The notes under the pieces are model-generated. The model worked only from the letters and a program-made list of their open reading frames with translations. It made no database searches and was not told the DNA's origin. Shown piece after piece: positions 45,912 to 54,235 of a DNA stretch of 59,271 nucleotides. Within the stretch, counting starts at the first letter, position 1; each line of letters begins with the position of its first letter. The stretch is taken from positions 1 through 59,271 of the forward strand of contig JARYLZ010000011.1 in NCBI GenBank assembly GCA_029907355.1. Direction: 5' to 3'. The stretch comes from Bacteroidota bacterium. GTDB taxonomy: Bacteria; Bacteroidota; Ignavibacteria; SZUA-365. A program made the translations under genes and the position numbers.

Positions 45912-46119
45912 CCTTGTATGAATTATTTTTTCCGTGCACGCGGCGAAGGATAGGGACGGGTAAGTCATACACGCGTTCCGCAGAAGCCTTCCCTGGAAGT
46001 TTCTTGCAGAAGAAACAAAGGGGGAGATAACACGAGGAGATCTTCCCAGAACAGGATGAACAGAACGAAGAAAACGCATGATATCTGGTTCATCGGTTTT
46101 CATAACACACGAGGTTCTC

Positions 46120-46653
46120 ATGTCAGACATGATCATCCGACTCCTCCCGGAAATCGACGCCATCGAGGATGAATCCCTTCGCGCGAAAGTCTCCGCTTGT
46201 TGGCAGGAGGCGATCGCATACCGTGGTTGGACCGAGGAACGGCTCCGTGGTATTCCGTTCACGCTTCTTGCCTCGGGCGTCCGCATCCCGTTCATCGACC
46301 ACGTGCGGGCGGTCTGTCGCATGTGCATGGCGGTTCTGGATGTGCTGGAAGAAGTCCATGGGACACGAACAGCCAAGGTCAGACGCGACATCCTCATCGC
46401 CGGAGCGCTCCTGGCGGATGTCGGGAAACTGTTCGAGTACGAAATCGCCGGCGGTCAAGCGGTGAAATCCGATTTCGGCAAGCATATCCGCCACCCATTC
46501 AGCGGCGTCGCGCTCGCTTTCAAGCATGGGTTGCCGTCGGAGGTGATGCACGTCATCGCGACCCACTCGAAGGAAGGAAGCGGGGAAAAGCGCTCCCCCG
46601 AGAGCATCATTTTCCACCACTGCGACTTCATCGACTTCGATCTCGTCCAGTGA
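46120..46653 (+). CDS. HD-domain-like protein with degenerate HD motif
   Basis: The 177-residue product resembles HD-superfamily hydrolases in outline: a first His (His61 in RIPFIDHV), a putative HD position in GALLADVGK, and His-rich C-terminal motifs (ATHSKEG, IIFHHCDFIDF). The usual HD pair (LLHDIGK) is replaced by LLADVGK, so the metal-binding His is lost at residue 99 and only Asp100 remains. It may therefore be inactive or use an altered metal site. Located 43 bases before the homoaconitase gene, in what appears to be a three-gene operon. Confidence 0.68.
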   Translation: MSDMIIRLLPEIDAIEDESLRAKVSACWQEAIAYRGWTEERLRGIPFTLLASGVRIPFIDHVRAVCRMCMAVLDVLEEVHGTRTAKVRRDILIAGALLADVGKLFEYEIAGGQAVKSDFGKHIRHPFSGVALAFKHGLPSEVMHVIATHSKEGSGEKRSPESIIFHHCDFIDFDLVQ

Positions 46654-46696
46654 TTCCCTCCGCTCCGTCATCCGAATTCACTACCTCGAGGATACC

Positions 46697-48673
46697 ATGG
46701 CACAGAATCTCATCGAAAAGATCGCGCAGAAATACGCCTCGGGGCTGCCGGATGGGCATGTTGTCCGCAGCGGGGATTACATCCTGATCCGGCCTGCCTA
46801 TGTACTCACGCACGACAATACCGGCGCAGTCATTCCGAAATTTCGGGATATCGGTGCGGAGGTCATCGCGAACCCGCGGCAAGTCGTGACGGCTCTCGAT
46901 CACGATGTACAGAATACGACCGACAAGAATCTCCGGAAATACGAGGCCATCGAGAGTTTCGCGCGCGCGATGGGTGTGGATTTCTACCCCGCGGGGAGAG
47001 GGATCGGTCACCAGATCATGTGCGAGGAAGGCTACGCATGGCCGGGTACGATGGTGGTCGCGTCGGACAGCCACGCGAACATGTATGGCGGTCTGGGTTG
47101 CCTGGGGACGCCGATCGTCCGCACCGATGCGGCGTCGATCTGGGCGACGGGCTACACCTGGTGGCAAGTCCCTCCTGTCGTTCGCGTGGAATTGCGGGGT
47201 TCCCTCCGGAAAGGCGTGAGCGGAAAGGATGTGATCCTCGCGCTCATCGGTTATTTCCATTCGGACGAGGTGCTCAACCATGCCGTCGAGTTCAGCGGGG
47301 ATGGTATTGCATCGCTGAGCATCGAGCAACGATTCACCATCGCAAACATGACGACGGAATGGGGCGCTCTCGCCGGTCTTTTTCCCGTCGATGAAACGAC
47401 GATGACATGGCTTCGGGAACGGGTTGTGGCGGTTGAGCGGCGCGGCCTCGAAGGGGTCGCTTCGGACGTGGATGGGAAAGGTGTCCACCCACGACTCAAT
47501 GCAGAGCGTCTCGAGGCCCTCGAAGCGGAAATGCCCCGGCCCGACGCCGATGCATCCTATGCAAAGGAAATCGTTTTTGAACTCGACGGTGTCGAACCGC
47601 TCGTCGCCGGTCCCAACGCCGTGAAAACCGTTACCCCTGCACGGGTGCTCCGGGAGAAACGCATCGCGATCCAGAAAGCCTACCTTCTCTCCTGTGTGAA
47701 CAGCAGGCTCGAGGATCTCATGGCCGCCGAGAAGGTCGTTCGCGGAAAACATGTTGCACCCGGTGTCGAATTCTATATCGCCGCCGCTTCACGGGAAGTG
47801 CAGGAAGAAGCGGAACGACGCGGCGCATGGCAGGCACTGTTGGATGCGGGCGCCATTCCGCTTCCACCCGGTTGCGGACCGTGCATTGGGCTCGGGAAGG
47901 GTTTGCTCGGCGAAAACGAGACCGGCATATCGGCGACGAACAGGAACTTCAAGGGACGCATGGGTGCAGCGAGTGCCATCGCCTATCTCGCTTCCCCCGC
48001 CGTGGTTGCCGCATCCGCTATTGCAGGCTTCATCGACACCCATATCGTCCTCGAGGAACGTTCGACGCAGGGGAACGTCAGAACACCGGAACCGAAATCG
48101 GTGGAGGCTGTTGAAACGGTTATTCTCGAGGGTTTCCCCGAAAAAGTGGAAGGCGAAATTCTCTTCTGCCACCAGGATAATCTGAACACGGACGGTATCT
48201 ACCCCGGCAAGTACACGTACATCGATGATTTCACGCCCGAGCAACAGGCACACGTCGCAATGGAAAATTACGATCCGGAGTTTCAAACGCTTGCGCGCGA
48301 AGGTGATATTCTTGCCGGCGGTTTCGCGTTTGGGAGCGGGAGCAGCCGTGAACAAGCGGCGACGGCGCTCAAGTACCGGGGAATCCGCCTCGTGGTAGCC
48401 GGTTCGTTGAACGAGACGTACAAAAGGAATGCGATCAACAATGGTTTCCTCGTTGTCGAATCCCCGTCCTTGATCCGGGATTTGAAACAGCGTTTCGGGA
48501 CGAAAGCCCTGACCGTTCGAACCGGATTGACAGCGCACGTCGATTTCCGCCGTTCGAGAATTCTCGTCGACGGTGCCGAGTACCCAATCGATCCCGTCGG
48601 ACCTCCCGCACAGCAAATCATTCTCTGTGGCGGGCTGGAGGAATGGGTCCGTCGCAGGATTGCGTCCGCCTGA
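46697..48673 (+). CDS. Aconitase-superfamily hydratase, fungal-type homoaconitase-like
   Basis: The 658-residue product fuses large and small aconitase subunits. The [4Fe-4S] ligands are Cys333 (LLSCVNSR), Cys393 and Cys396 (PPGCGPCIGLG). The swivel domain has the NLNTDGIYPGKYTY segment and GSGSSREQAATAL, which I recognise from fungal homoaconitase (Lys4) rather than from citrate aconitase or isopropylmalate isomerase. The Arg in GSGSSRE is the substrate-binding Arg. A classic role would be homoaconitate to homoisocitrate in alpha-aminoadipate lysine synthesis, but no other gene of that pathway is in the window. The downstream MmgE/PrpD gene points to an alternative, uncharacterised tricarboxylate substrate. 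Confidence 0.88.
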   Translation: MAQNLIEKIAQKYASGLPDGHVVRSGDYILIRPAYVLTHDNTGAVIPKFRDIGAEVIANPRQVVTALDHDVQNTTDKNLRKYEAIESFARAMGVDFYPAGRGIGHQIMCEEGYAWPGTMVVASDSHANMYGGLGCLGTPIVRTDAASIWATGYTWWQVPPVVRVELRGSLRKGVSGKDVILALIGYFHSDEVLNHAVEFSGDGIASLSIEQRFTIANMTTEWGALAGLFPVDETTMTWLRERVVAVERRGLEGVASDVDGKGVHPRLNAERLEALEAEMPRPDADASYAKEIVFELDGVEPLVAGPNAVKTVTPARVLREKRIAIQKAYLLSCVNSRLEDLMAAEKVVRGKHVAPGVEFYIAAASREVQEEAERRGAWQALLDAGAIPLPPGCGPCIGLGKGLLGENETGISATNRNFKGRMGAASAIAYLASPAVVAASAIAGFIDTHIVLEERSTQGNVRTPEPKSVEAVETVILEGFPEKVEGEILFCHQDNLNTDGIYPGKYTYIDDFTPEQQAHVAMENYDPEFQTLAREGDILAGGFAFGSGSSREQAATALKYRGIRLVVAGSLNETYKRNAINNGFLVVESPSLIRDLKQRFGTKALTVRTGLTAHVDFRRSRILVDGAEYPIDPVGPPAQQIILCGGLEEWVRRRIASA

Positions 48674-48764
48674 AGGGATCGACGATGAGTTCAGTTTTCC
48701 ATGTCCCGTCGTGCGGGAACCGTTCGACGGGTTTCCCATCATTTCAGAAGAATCGAGTAGAACC

Positions 48765-50198
48765 ATGAACGCGTCCTTTTCCCGTACCATCGCTGAATTC
48801 GCCCTCAACCTCCGCTACGAGGATCTCCCACCGGATGTCGTCCATGAGGTGAAGAGATACCTCTATGATTCGGTCGGCTGTGCGTACGGAGCGATGCACA
48901 CGCGCGATGTGGCCATCATGCGCGAGCTCTGCCTCGACATGGGGGGGAAGGAAGAAGCGACACTGATCGGGTTCGGAGACAAGCTGCCAGCGTCGAATGC
49001 CGCACTCGTCAATTCGCTCATGATCCGGGCGCTCGATTTCAACGACATTTACTGGAAGGAAGATCCTTCGCACCCTTCGGATATCATTCCTGCCGCTCTC
49101 GCCGTAGGAGAGCGGGTGAATGCCCCTATGACGGAGACCATCGTCGCCGTCGTCCTCGCTTATGAATTCGAGCAAAGGCTCTGTGAGTTCGCCGTGCCGG
49201 GCATTCGCGAGCGGAAATGGCACCATGCGACATTGACGCAATTCGTTTCTCCCATCGTGGCCGGGAAAATGCTCGGTCTGAACGTGGACCAGATGGTGCA
49301 CGCGATCGGCATCTCGGCCTCGCACCATCACACGATCGGCTGTCCTACGGCAGGGAAGCTGACCATGATGAAGAACACCGTGGATCCCATGGCAGTGCAG
49401 GCAGGCGTGTTTGCGGCTCTCATGGCACAGAAAGGTTATTCGGGAACGGAAGAAGTGTTCGAGGGTAAGGAAGGGTTCATGGACTGTTTCGGCGGATGGG
49501 ATGCGAAGAACAAGACGGTGAAACCGGTGATGATGCAGGGTCGTGAAGCTCTTGGAGAATGGAGCTGGAACGTCGACGCTCTCCTCGACGGCTTGGGGGA
49601 TTCCTTCAAGATTCGGGAATGCTCCATGAAAGCGTTCCCGACGGAGGCGTTGACCCACACGCATCTCTCGTGTGTCATTAAACTTGTCACCCAGCACGAC
49701 ATCGCCTACGACCAGATCGAGGAAGTGACGGTTACCACCATCGCACGTGCATGCGACATTCTCTTCGACCCGCACAAGTACAGGCCGGAATCCCGCGAGA
49801 CGGCGGACCACTCGCTCCCGTACTGTATCGCGGCAGCGATCGTGGACAGGAAGGTTACGACGGAATCCTTCAGCGACGAGAAGCTCAAAGACCCCCGCAT
49901 ATGGGAGGTCATCGACCGTATCAAGGGCGAGGCCTCGGAAGAGTTCGAACGAATGTTCCCGGCAAAGCAGCCGTCGCGCGTTGTCATCCGGACGAAGGAC
50001 GGTCGCACATTCGAGGAGTACCTTGAGTACCCGAAGGGCGACCCCCGTGAGCCGATGACCATGGAAGATCTCGACAACAAATTCGGAGCCCTCGCTTCCG
50101 CAGTCCTCACGCAGGACAGGCGACGCGAGGTGCGCGACGCGATCTTCTCATGCGAGAAACTGTCTGTCCGGAATTTCATGAAATCCCTCGTCGTCTAA
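48765..50198 (+). CDS. MmgE/PrpD family protein (2-methylcitrate dehydratase-like)
   Basis: The 477-residue product from ATG 48765 has the MmgE/PrpD layout: VVHEVKRYLYDSVGCAYGA, NSLMIRALDFNDIY, SDIIPAALAVGE, and KAFPTEALTHTHLSCVI, spanning the helical lid and the alpha-beta domain. The family includes 2-methylcitrate dehydratase (PrpD), which dehydrates 2-methylcitrate to 2-methylaconitate without a metal, and cis-aconitate decarboxylase. Substrate cannot be decided here, but co-location with a homoaconitase-like hydratase suggests the pair performs dehydration and rehydration of the same tricarboxylate. The start at ATG 48765 gives the standard N-terminus; an extended upstream frame is ignored. 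Confidence 0.88.
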   Translation: MNASFSRTIAEFALNLRYEDLPPDVVHEVKRYLYDSVGCAYGAMHTRDVAIMRELCLDMGGKEEATLIGFGDKLPASNAALVNSLMIRALDFNDIYWKEDPSHPSDIIPAALAVGERVNAPMTETIVAVVLAYEFEQRLCEFAVPGIRERKWHHATLTQFVSPIVAGKMLGLNVDQMVHAIGISASHHHTIGCPTAGKLTMMKNTVDPMAVQAGVFAALMAQKGYSGTEEVFEGKEGFMDCFGGWDAKNKTVKPVMMQGREALGEWSWNVDALLDGLGDSFKIRECSMKAFPTEALTHTHLSCVIKLVTQHDIAYDQIEEVTVTTIARACDILFDPHKYRPESRETADHSLPYCIAAAIVDRKVTTESFSDEKLKDPRIWEVIDRIKGEASEEFERMFPAKQPSRVVIRTKDGRTFEEYLEYPKGDPREPMTMEDLDNKFGALASAVLTQDRRREVRDAIFSCEKLSVRNFMKSLVV

Positions 50199-50565
50199 CG
50201 GCATCAAAAGCGGATTGCGGCGGGACTGCGTCATTTCTCGAACAAGACCATCTCCGCTTCGCTCGATCGATCCCCGATTCGGGGGGGGCATGGAACGGCG
50301 CTCATCGTGCCGTGTTAACAGAGAAAAGGGGAAGGCTTCTCTTGGGTTCCCCAGTGGCTACATCGTGTCCGAACGATCGAAGAGGGGGCGATTTCGATCG
50401 TCCGCGGATGTGAAGCGAGCTGTCTTTGTATTCGGCGCGGAGGGGGTACTGCCGGACGCGGGAACATGCCGTTCTTGGAGCGACTGGTGGAGTCTCCAAC
50501 GAATACGGACAGGCCTGCGACCGTCCTTGACAAGCGCGAGTCGCCAGCAACGATAATTTTGGGAA
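50199..50565. other. Intergenic region between convergent MmgE/PrpD and DUF362 genes
   Basis: A 367-base gap between convergent genes. It contains a G8 run (50281-50288) next to a short ccccga/tcggggg pairing at 50273-50285, which could end transcripts from either side. Small open frames on both strands show no recognisable product. Confidence 0.5.
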
Positions 50566-51720
50566 TCAAGCAGGGGCGGACCGTTGACCTTGCTCTTCTT
50601 CCCTGTGAACCGTTTCGCTCAGCGTCCCCTCATGCATGTAACGTTCGAAGAGCCGTCCCCATGGGCTGTTCTCCCGCCACCGTTCGAAAACCCGTTTATC
50701 TTTGAGCGGCCAGCGGTAATAATCGTGGTAAATCTCCGAGCCGAGCACGAACAGGTGGACGAGCGGCGTATGGAAAAAGAGGTTCTGGAAGGGTTTGAGG
50801 GGCCCGAACCACATGAGGTCACCCACCATACTCGCCCCATTGTCCCCGACCTGGAAATGCCAGTTATGACCGCTGATATCGTCACCCGCGATATCGATTT
50901 CGCGGACGTCGCCGACACCGAGACCGCGTTCGTGCGCGAGGCGGAGGTACGCGATATCCGCGAGTGGATCGAATCCCATCATTTTCGCGGCGACGGCGTC
51001 GATAGCAACTTGATCGGCTGAGGCGAGCAGAACGTTCTTCGTTTCGGGGAACATGGTCCTCGGTCCCGGGCCGTTGCCTGCCGTCGTACCGTCCATGATC
51101 GCAAAGAGTCCAGTGTGAATTTCCTTTTGGATGGCGAGGAGATCGACGAGCGTCTCGTGAATCCATGTGTGCGTGTAATGTCGTTTCGTATTCAAGAGGC
51201 CGCCGAAGGCGTTCTTCATCGCGCCGGTCGTCGTCGTGTATATGTGGCATTTGACGGTCGGAAGGTGAACGATGTTTTTCCCGAAAAAGTAATCGGGGAT
51301 GTGAATACCCTCGGGGTAGATGCGGTCGAGGACGGACATCTTCGCGCGGGGCGCGTAGCGTACCCACCGCATATCCTCATCCCGGAAATTGAAGAGGACC
51401 GGAATACCGTAGCGTTGGAAAATGGGTCCGTAGCGGTTGAGATCCTCGCCTTTGAAGGCGTCCGTCACGACGGTCTTGTTCTGGACGCACGTGATATCCT
51501 GGAATCCGTTTCGTCGAAGAGCGAGAATTGTCCCTTCAAGTTGCCACGGTGTCGTGTTCGCGCCGGGGAAGGGGTAATGCCACGAAATGTTGTCTTTCAA
51601 AATCGTCGTGGCGGACGGGTCCAAGGCGTGTCGCAGCCCGGCAAGGTCTGAAAGGTGTGCGATGTCGTCCAGAACGGTATCGGGGCGCGTGAAGAGAACG
51701 GCCACGGTGCTCTTGGTCAT
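50566..51720 (-). CDS. DUF362 domain-containing protein
   Basis: The 384-residue product is a DUF362 protein without an attached ferredoxin domain. The TILKDNISWHYPFPGANTTPW start, the HLPTVKCHIYTTTTGAMKNAFGG block with its conserved Lys and Asn, and ADQVAIDAVAAKMMGFDPL near the end match this family, whose function is unknown. It is the last gene of a nine-gene minus-strand run and lies 24 bases after the UbiA-like gene. The start has no obvious ribosome-binding site. Confidence 0.85.
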   Translation of the reverse strand: MTKSTVAVLFTRPDTVLDDIAHLSDLAGLRHALDPSATTILKDNISWHYPFPGANTTPWQLEGTILALRRNGFQDITCVQNKTVVTDAFKGEDLNRYGPIFQRYGIPVLFNFRDEDMRWVRYAPRAKMSVLDRIYPEGIHIPDYFFGKNIVHLPTVKCHIYTTTTGAMKNAFGGLLNTKRHYTHTWIHETLVDLLAIQKEIHTGLFAIMDGTTAGNGPGPRTMFPETKNVLLASADQVAIDAVAAKMMGFDPLADIAYLRLAHERGLGVGDVREIDIAGDDISGHNWHFQVGDNGASMVGDLMWFGPLKPFQNLFFHTPLVHLFVLGSEIYHDYYRWPLKDKRVFERWRENSPWGRLFERYMHEGTLSETVHREEEQGQRSAPA

Positions 51721-51744
51721 AGGAGTGCTCGCAGGAGGAATCGG

Positions 51745-52659
51745 TTAGGGGAACGAAATGACGATCATGACGCTGACCGCCCAGAGAAAAACGTTGAGGA
51801 GCAACGGCCAGTCGGTGAGAAGCTCGGCGGTCGGGTCGCCACCTGTCTTTTTTTGGTGAACGAGATACAGGTAGCGGAAGAGGCCATAGAGCACGAAAGG
51901 TACCGTCCAGAGGAGATTCTTTGACCCGAACTTTTCGACGGTGTCGGGGGAGACGGTGTAGAGGATGTATCCGATCAAGGTCGAGGCAGTGACGAGAGAG
52001 ATCATCTGGTCGAGGAAATACGTGTTGTATTCTTCCAAGACGGGTCGGTGAGCCGTCGCGTTTGCCTCGAGGAGCGTGAGTTCATGTCGGCGCTTACTGA
52101 AGCCGAGAAACAGGGCGAGTAGCGATGCGCAGATGAGCAGCCACTCCGAGAGCGGGACGTGAATGGCGCAAGCACCCCCGACGATGCGGAGGAGAAAAGA
52201 GGCCGAGATCGCCATGACGTCGATAATGACCGTCTCCTTGAGGGTGACGGTATAGACCACATTGAGGACGAAATACGCGGCGATCACAGCGAAGAAGGTC
52301 GGCGAGAGGAAAAATGCGCATACGCCGCACAGGACGGTCAGTAGTGCGAAAGCGGTCAATGCGACGGGAATAGGAAGTTCCCCCGACGCAATAGGACGGT
52401 GCCTCTTGACGGGATGTTCCCTGTCCTTGTTCAGGTCGACGACATCGTTGAAAAGGTATATCGCACTCGCCGTAAGGGAGAATAGAGCGAACGCCGCGAG
52501 CGAACGAAGAACGACATCGAGTTCGAAAAAATGTCGTGAGAAGAGAAGCGGCGACAGGACGACAAGGTTTTTCGTCCATTGGCGAGGCCGCATCGCGGCG
52601 AGAAGCGCGATGGTGACCGAACGGCGCCGTTCCGCGGAGCGTACGGTGTTTTCCGTCAA
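51745..52659 (-). CDS. UbiA family prenyltransferase, decaprenyl-phosphate phosphoribosyltransferase-like
   Basis: Membrane-bound transferase, 304 residues with 8-9 membrane segments. The RPRQWTKNLVV opening, NDVVDLNKDREHPVKRHRPIASGEL (Asp motif at 71-79), and the GFSKRRHEL segment after the sixth helix are characteristic of the decaprenyl-phosphate phosphoribosyltransferase branch (Rv3806c-like) of the UbiA family, which moves phosphoribose from PRPP to a polyprenyl phosphate for arabinan or related glycans. The DprE1/E2 epimerase genes are not in the window, so the end use is open. The start overlaps the preceding gene by four bases. Confidence 0.87.
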   Translation of the reverse strand: MTENTVRSAERRRSVTIALLAAMRPRQWTKNLVVLSPLLFSRHFFELDVVLRSLAAFALFSLTASAIYLFNDVVDLNKDREHPVKRHRPIASGELPIPVALTAFALLTVLCGVCAFFLSPTFFAVIAAYFVLNVVYTVTLKETVIIDVMAISASFLLRIVGGACAIHVPLSEWLLICASLLALFLGFSKRRHELTLLEANATAHRPVLEEYNTYFLDQMISLVTASTLIGYILYTVSPDTVEKFGSKNLLWTVPFVLYGLFRYLYLVHQKKTGGDPTAELLTDWPLLLNVFLWAVSVMIVISFP

Positions 52660-53048
52660 CGCGGCCGCCTCCAGCTTTCGAGAAAAGCGCGAAGGCCAGA
52701 ACGTACGCCCCCGAAGAGAGAAGCGATCTCACGAACGGACGGTTCGATATTGTCCCTAACCAGAGCCTGAATTCGGTACGCTGTCCGCGTAACCGCGCGG
52801 ATATTCTCGATCGACTCGGTGACGGCGGATCGGTTTTCTTCGATGATGGTGAGGGTCCGTTCCACGCTCTCTGTGAGGGCTCCGATGCGCTCGACCAGGG
52901 GCAGAATGGTGGAGGTGAGGGTGGTCATCTCGTCCTGGAGCGCACGGATCGTGCGGACGATACGGATGAGCGCTACAATGATCGCGACGATGAGGAGTGA
53001 ACCCAGTGACAGGATGACGGTCACCAGGGTATTATGAAGACCGGACAT
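52656..53048 (-). CDS. Small membrane protein, DUF948-like
   Basis: A 130-residue protein with one N-terminal hydrophobic segment (LVTVILSLGSLLIVAIIVALI) followed by a long, probably coiled-coil or amphipathic, helical body (TTLTSTILPLVERIGALTESV). DUF948-like membrane proteins are often encoded next to YtxH-like proteins; the YtxH gene is directly upstream here. The stop overlaps the UbiA-like start (ATGA). No specific function is known. Confidence 0.72.
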   Translation of the reverse strand: MSGLHNTLVTVILSLGSLLIVAIIVALIRIVRTIRALQDEMTTLTSTILPLVERIGALTESVERTLTIIEENRSAVTESIENIRAVTRTAYRIQALVRDNIEPSVREIASLFGGVRSGLRAFLESWRRPR

Positions 53049-53097
53049 GGCGCGCCCTCTGAGGGAAAAGGACGATACGGCGGCTTGCCGATCGGGG

Positions 53098-53490
53098 TTA
53101 CGAAGGCTGAGTTTTCCCGCGTTCTTCCTTGAACGCGTCGATACCCGCTTTCATAGAAGACTTCAAGCGGGAGCTCTCCTCCACGACGCGTTTCTTCGCC
53201 TCCGTGAGCACCTGCTCGGCATCCCGGAGGAGATGTTCCGCCTTTTCCTTGGCATCGCTGATCAGGGCGGCGGACTTTTCCTTCCCCTCGTTGATGAGGG
53301 TGCGGGCTTTCGTCTGCGCCTCCTTGATGTACTCCTCCACATCCTGGGTGATTTCTTCCGATTTTTTCTTCAGGTCCTGTCGGAGTTCCTTGCCGGATTT
53401 GGGCGCGTAGAGTAGGGCAAGCACCCCTCCGACAATGGCGCCCGAGAAGAAGCCGATCAAGAGTCCTTTTGCGAGACGGTCTTCTGCCAT
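53098..53490 (-). CDS. YtxH-like small membrane-anchored protein
   Basis: The 130-residue product begins with the Gly-rich membrane segment typical of YtxH (LLIGFFSGAIVGGVLALLYAPKSG), then a long charged helix with many Lys and Glu (VEEYIKEAQTKARTL...). Members of the family are associated with general stress in Bacillus. ATG 53490 is chosen because aggagg lies six bases upstream; the upstream in-frame TTG at 53496 overlaps this site. Probably involved in envelope stress. Confidence 0.8.
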   Translation of the reverse strand: MAEDRLAKGLLIGFFSGAIVGGVLALLYAPKSGKELRQDLKKKSEEITQDVEEYIKEAQTKARTLINEGKEKSAALISDAKEKAEHLLRDAEQVLTEAKKRVVEESSRLKSSMKAGIDAFKEERGKTQPS

Positions 53491-53554
53491 GGTCAACCTC
53501 CTGTGGGAATGGCTCTCTGCGAGTATTCGCGATGAAATGCTTTTCGTAACGGCA

Positions 53555-54079
53555 TCATTCGGGTTTTGCCGCCGTGGACCGTTCCATCACGGCGTCGTAT
53601 CGTTCCCGCAGTCTGTGCATCGTGTCGGACATCGATTCGGAAATGATCTTCGTGTCGCCGATAACCGGCATGAAATTCACATCCCCGCTCCAGCGCGGGA
53701 CGATATGCAGATGGACATGATGGTCGATTCCGGCCCCTGCAGCGCGTCCGAGATTTGTCCCGATGTTGAACCCTTGCGGGCGCATGACGTCACCGAGAAT
53801 GCGGATCCAGACGCGCACGAGATCCATCATCTCCCCGTACGCCAGTGCATCGAGAGTGAGAAGCGAGTCTGTGTGATCGTACGGGACGATGAGGAGATGG
53901 CCGCTGTTGTAGGGGTAGAGATTGAGGAAGGTCGCGCAATGCGTATGCCGCTTGACGATGTAATGCGCATCGTCGTCGCACGAGCGGAGAGCTTTGCAGA
54001 ATACGCACCCCTCTTCTTCTTCGACCGTATCGATCGACTGGATATACTGGGAACGCCAAGGAGACCACAAACGGTCCAT
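53555..54079 (-). CDS. HIT family hydrolase/phosphorylase (Ap4A-type)
   Basis: Nucleotide-binding histidine-triad protein, 174 residues, cleaving or phosphorolysing dinucleoside polyphosphates such as Ap4A. The RLWSPWRSQYI opening, the CVFC pair (Cys25, Cys28), LNLYPYNSGHLLIVPY, and the triad HHVHLHIVPRW (His121, His123, His125) are intact. The N-terminal extension and CxxC site resemble Ap4A phosphorylases of actinobacterial type. It follows the mini ribosomal protein gene by 8 bases. Confidence 0.93.
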   Translation of the reverse strand: MDRLWSPWRSQYIQSIDTVEEEEGCVFCKALRSCDDDAHYIVKRHTHCATFLNLYPYNSGHLLIVPYDHTDSLLTLDALAYGEMMDLVRVWIRILGDVMRPQGFNIGTNLGRAAGAGIDHHVHLHIVPRWSGDVNFMPVIGDTKIISESMSDTMHRLRERYDAVMERSTAAKPE

Positions 54080-54087
54080 TGCCGCAT

Positions 54088-54183
54088 TTACCGGTTCTTT
54101 TTCTTGTGTCGGTTCTTCCGTAGACGTTTTTTCCGCTTGTGTGTCGCCATTTTATGGCGTTTCCGTTTCTTTCCGCAGGGCAT
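54088..54183 (-). CDS. Mini ribosomal protein, mS38/bS22 (AURKAIP1/COX24) type, 31 residues
   Basis: The reading frame from ATG 54183 to TAA 54088-54090 encodes a 31-residue, strongly basic peptide starting MPCGKKRKRHKMATHKR and ending KKKNR. This is the AURKAIP1/COX24 domain, found in mitochondrial ribosomal protein mS38 and in the tiny bacterial small-subunit protein bS22. The ribosome-binding site aggag is six bases upstream. It is too short for most gene-finding thresholds. The gene sits 8 bases before the HIT gene and 52 bases downstream of the TPR gene, in the same run. Confidence 0.92.
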   Translation of the reverse strand: MPCGKKRKRHKMATHKRKKRLRKNRHKKKNR

Positions 54184-54235
54184 GAGCAACTCCTGTTATG
54201 AGAAAAATGATGGGGTGAATGAGCTGTTGACTGGC

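Noticed and set aside
50281-50288. G8 run in the gap after the MmgE/PrpD gene
   Set aside because: It is intergenic, convergent on both sides and probably part of a short transcript-ending hairpin, not a contingency site.
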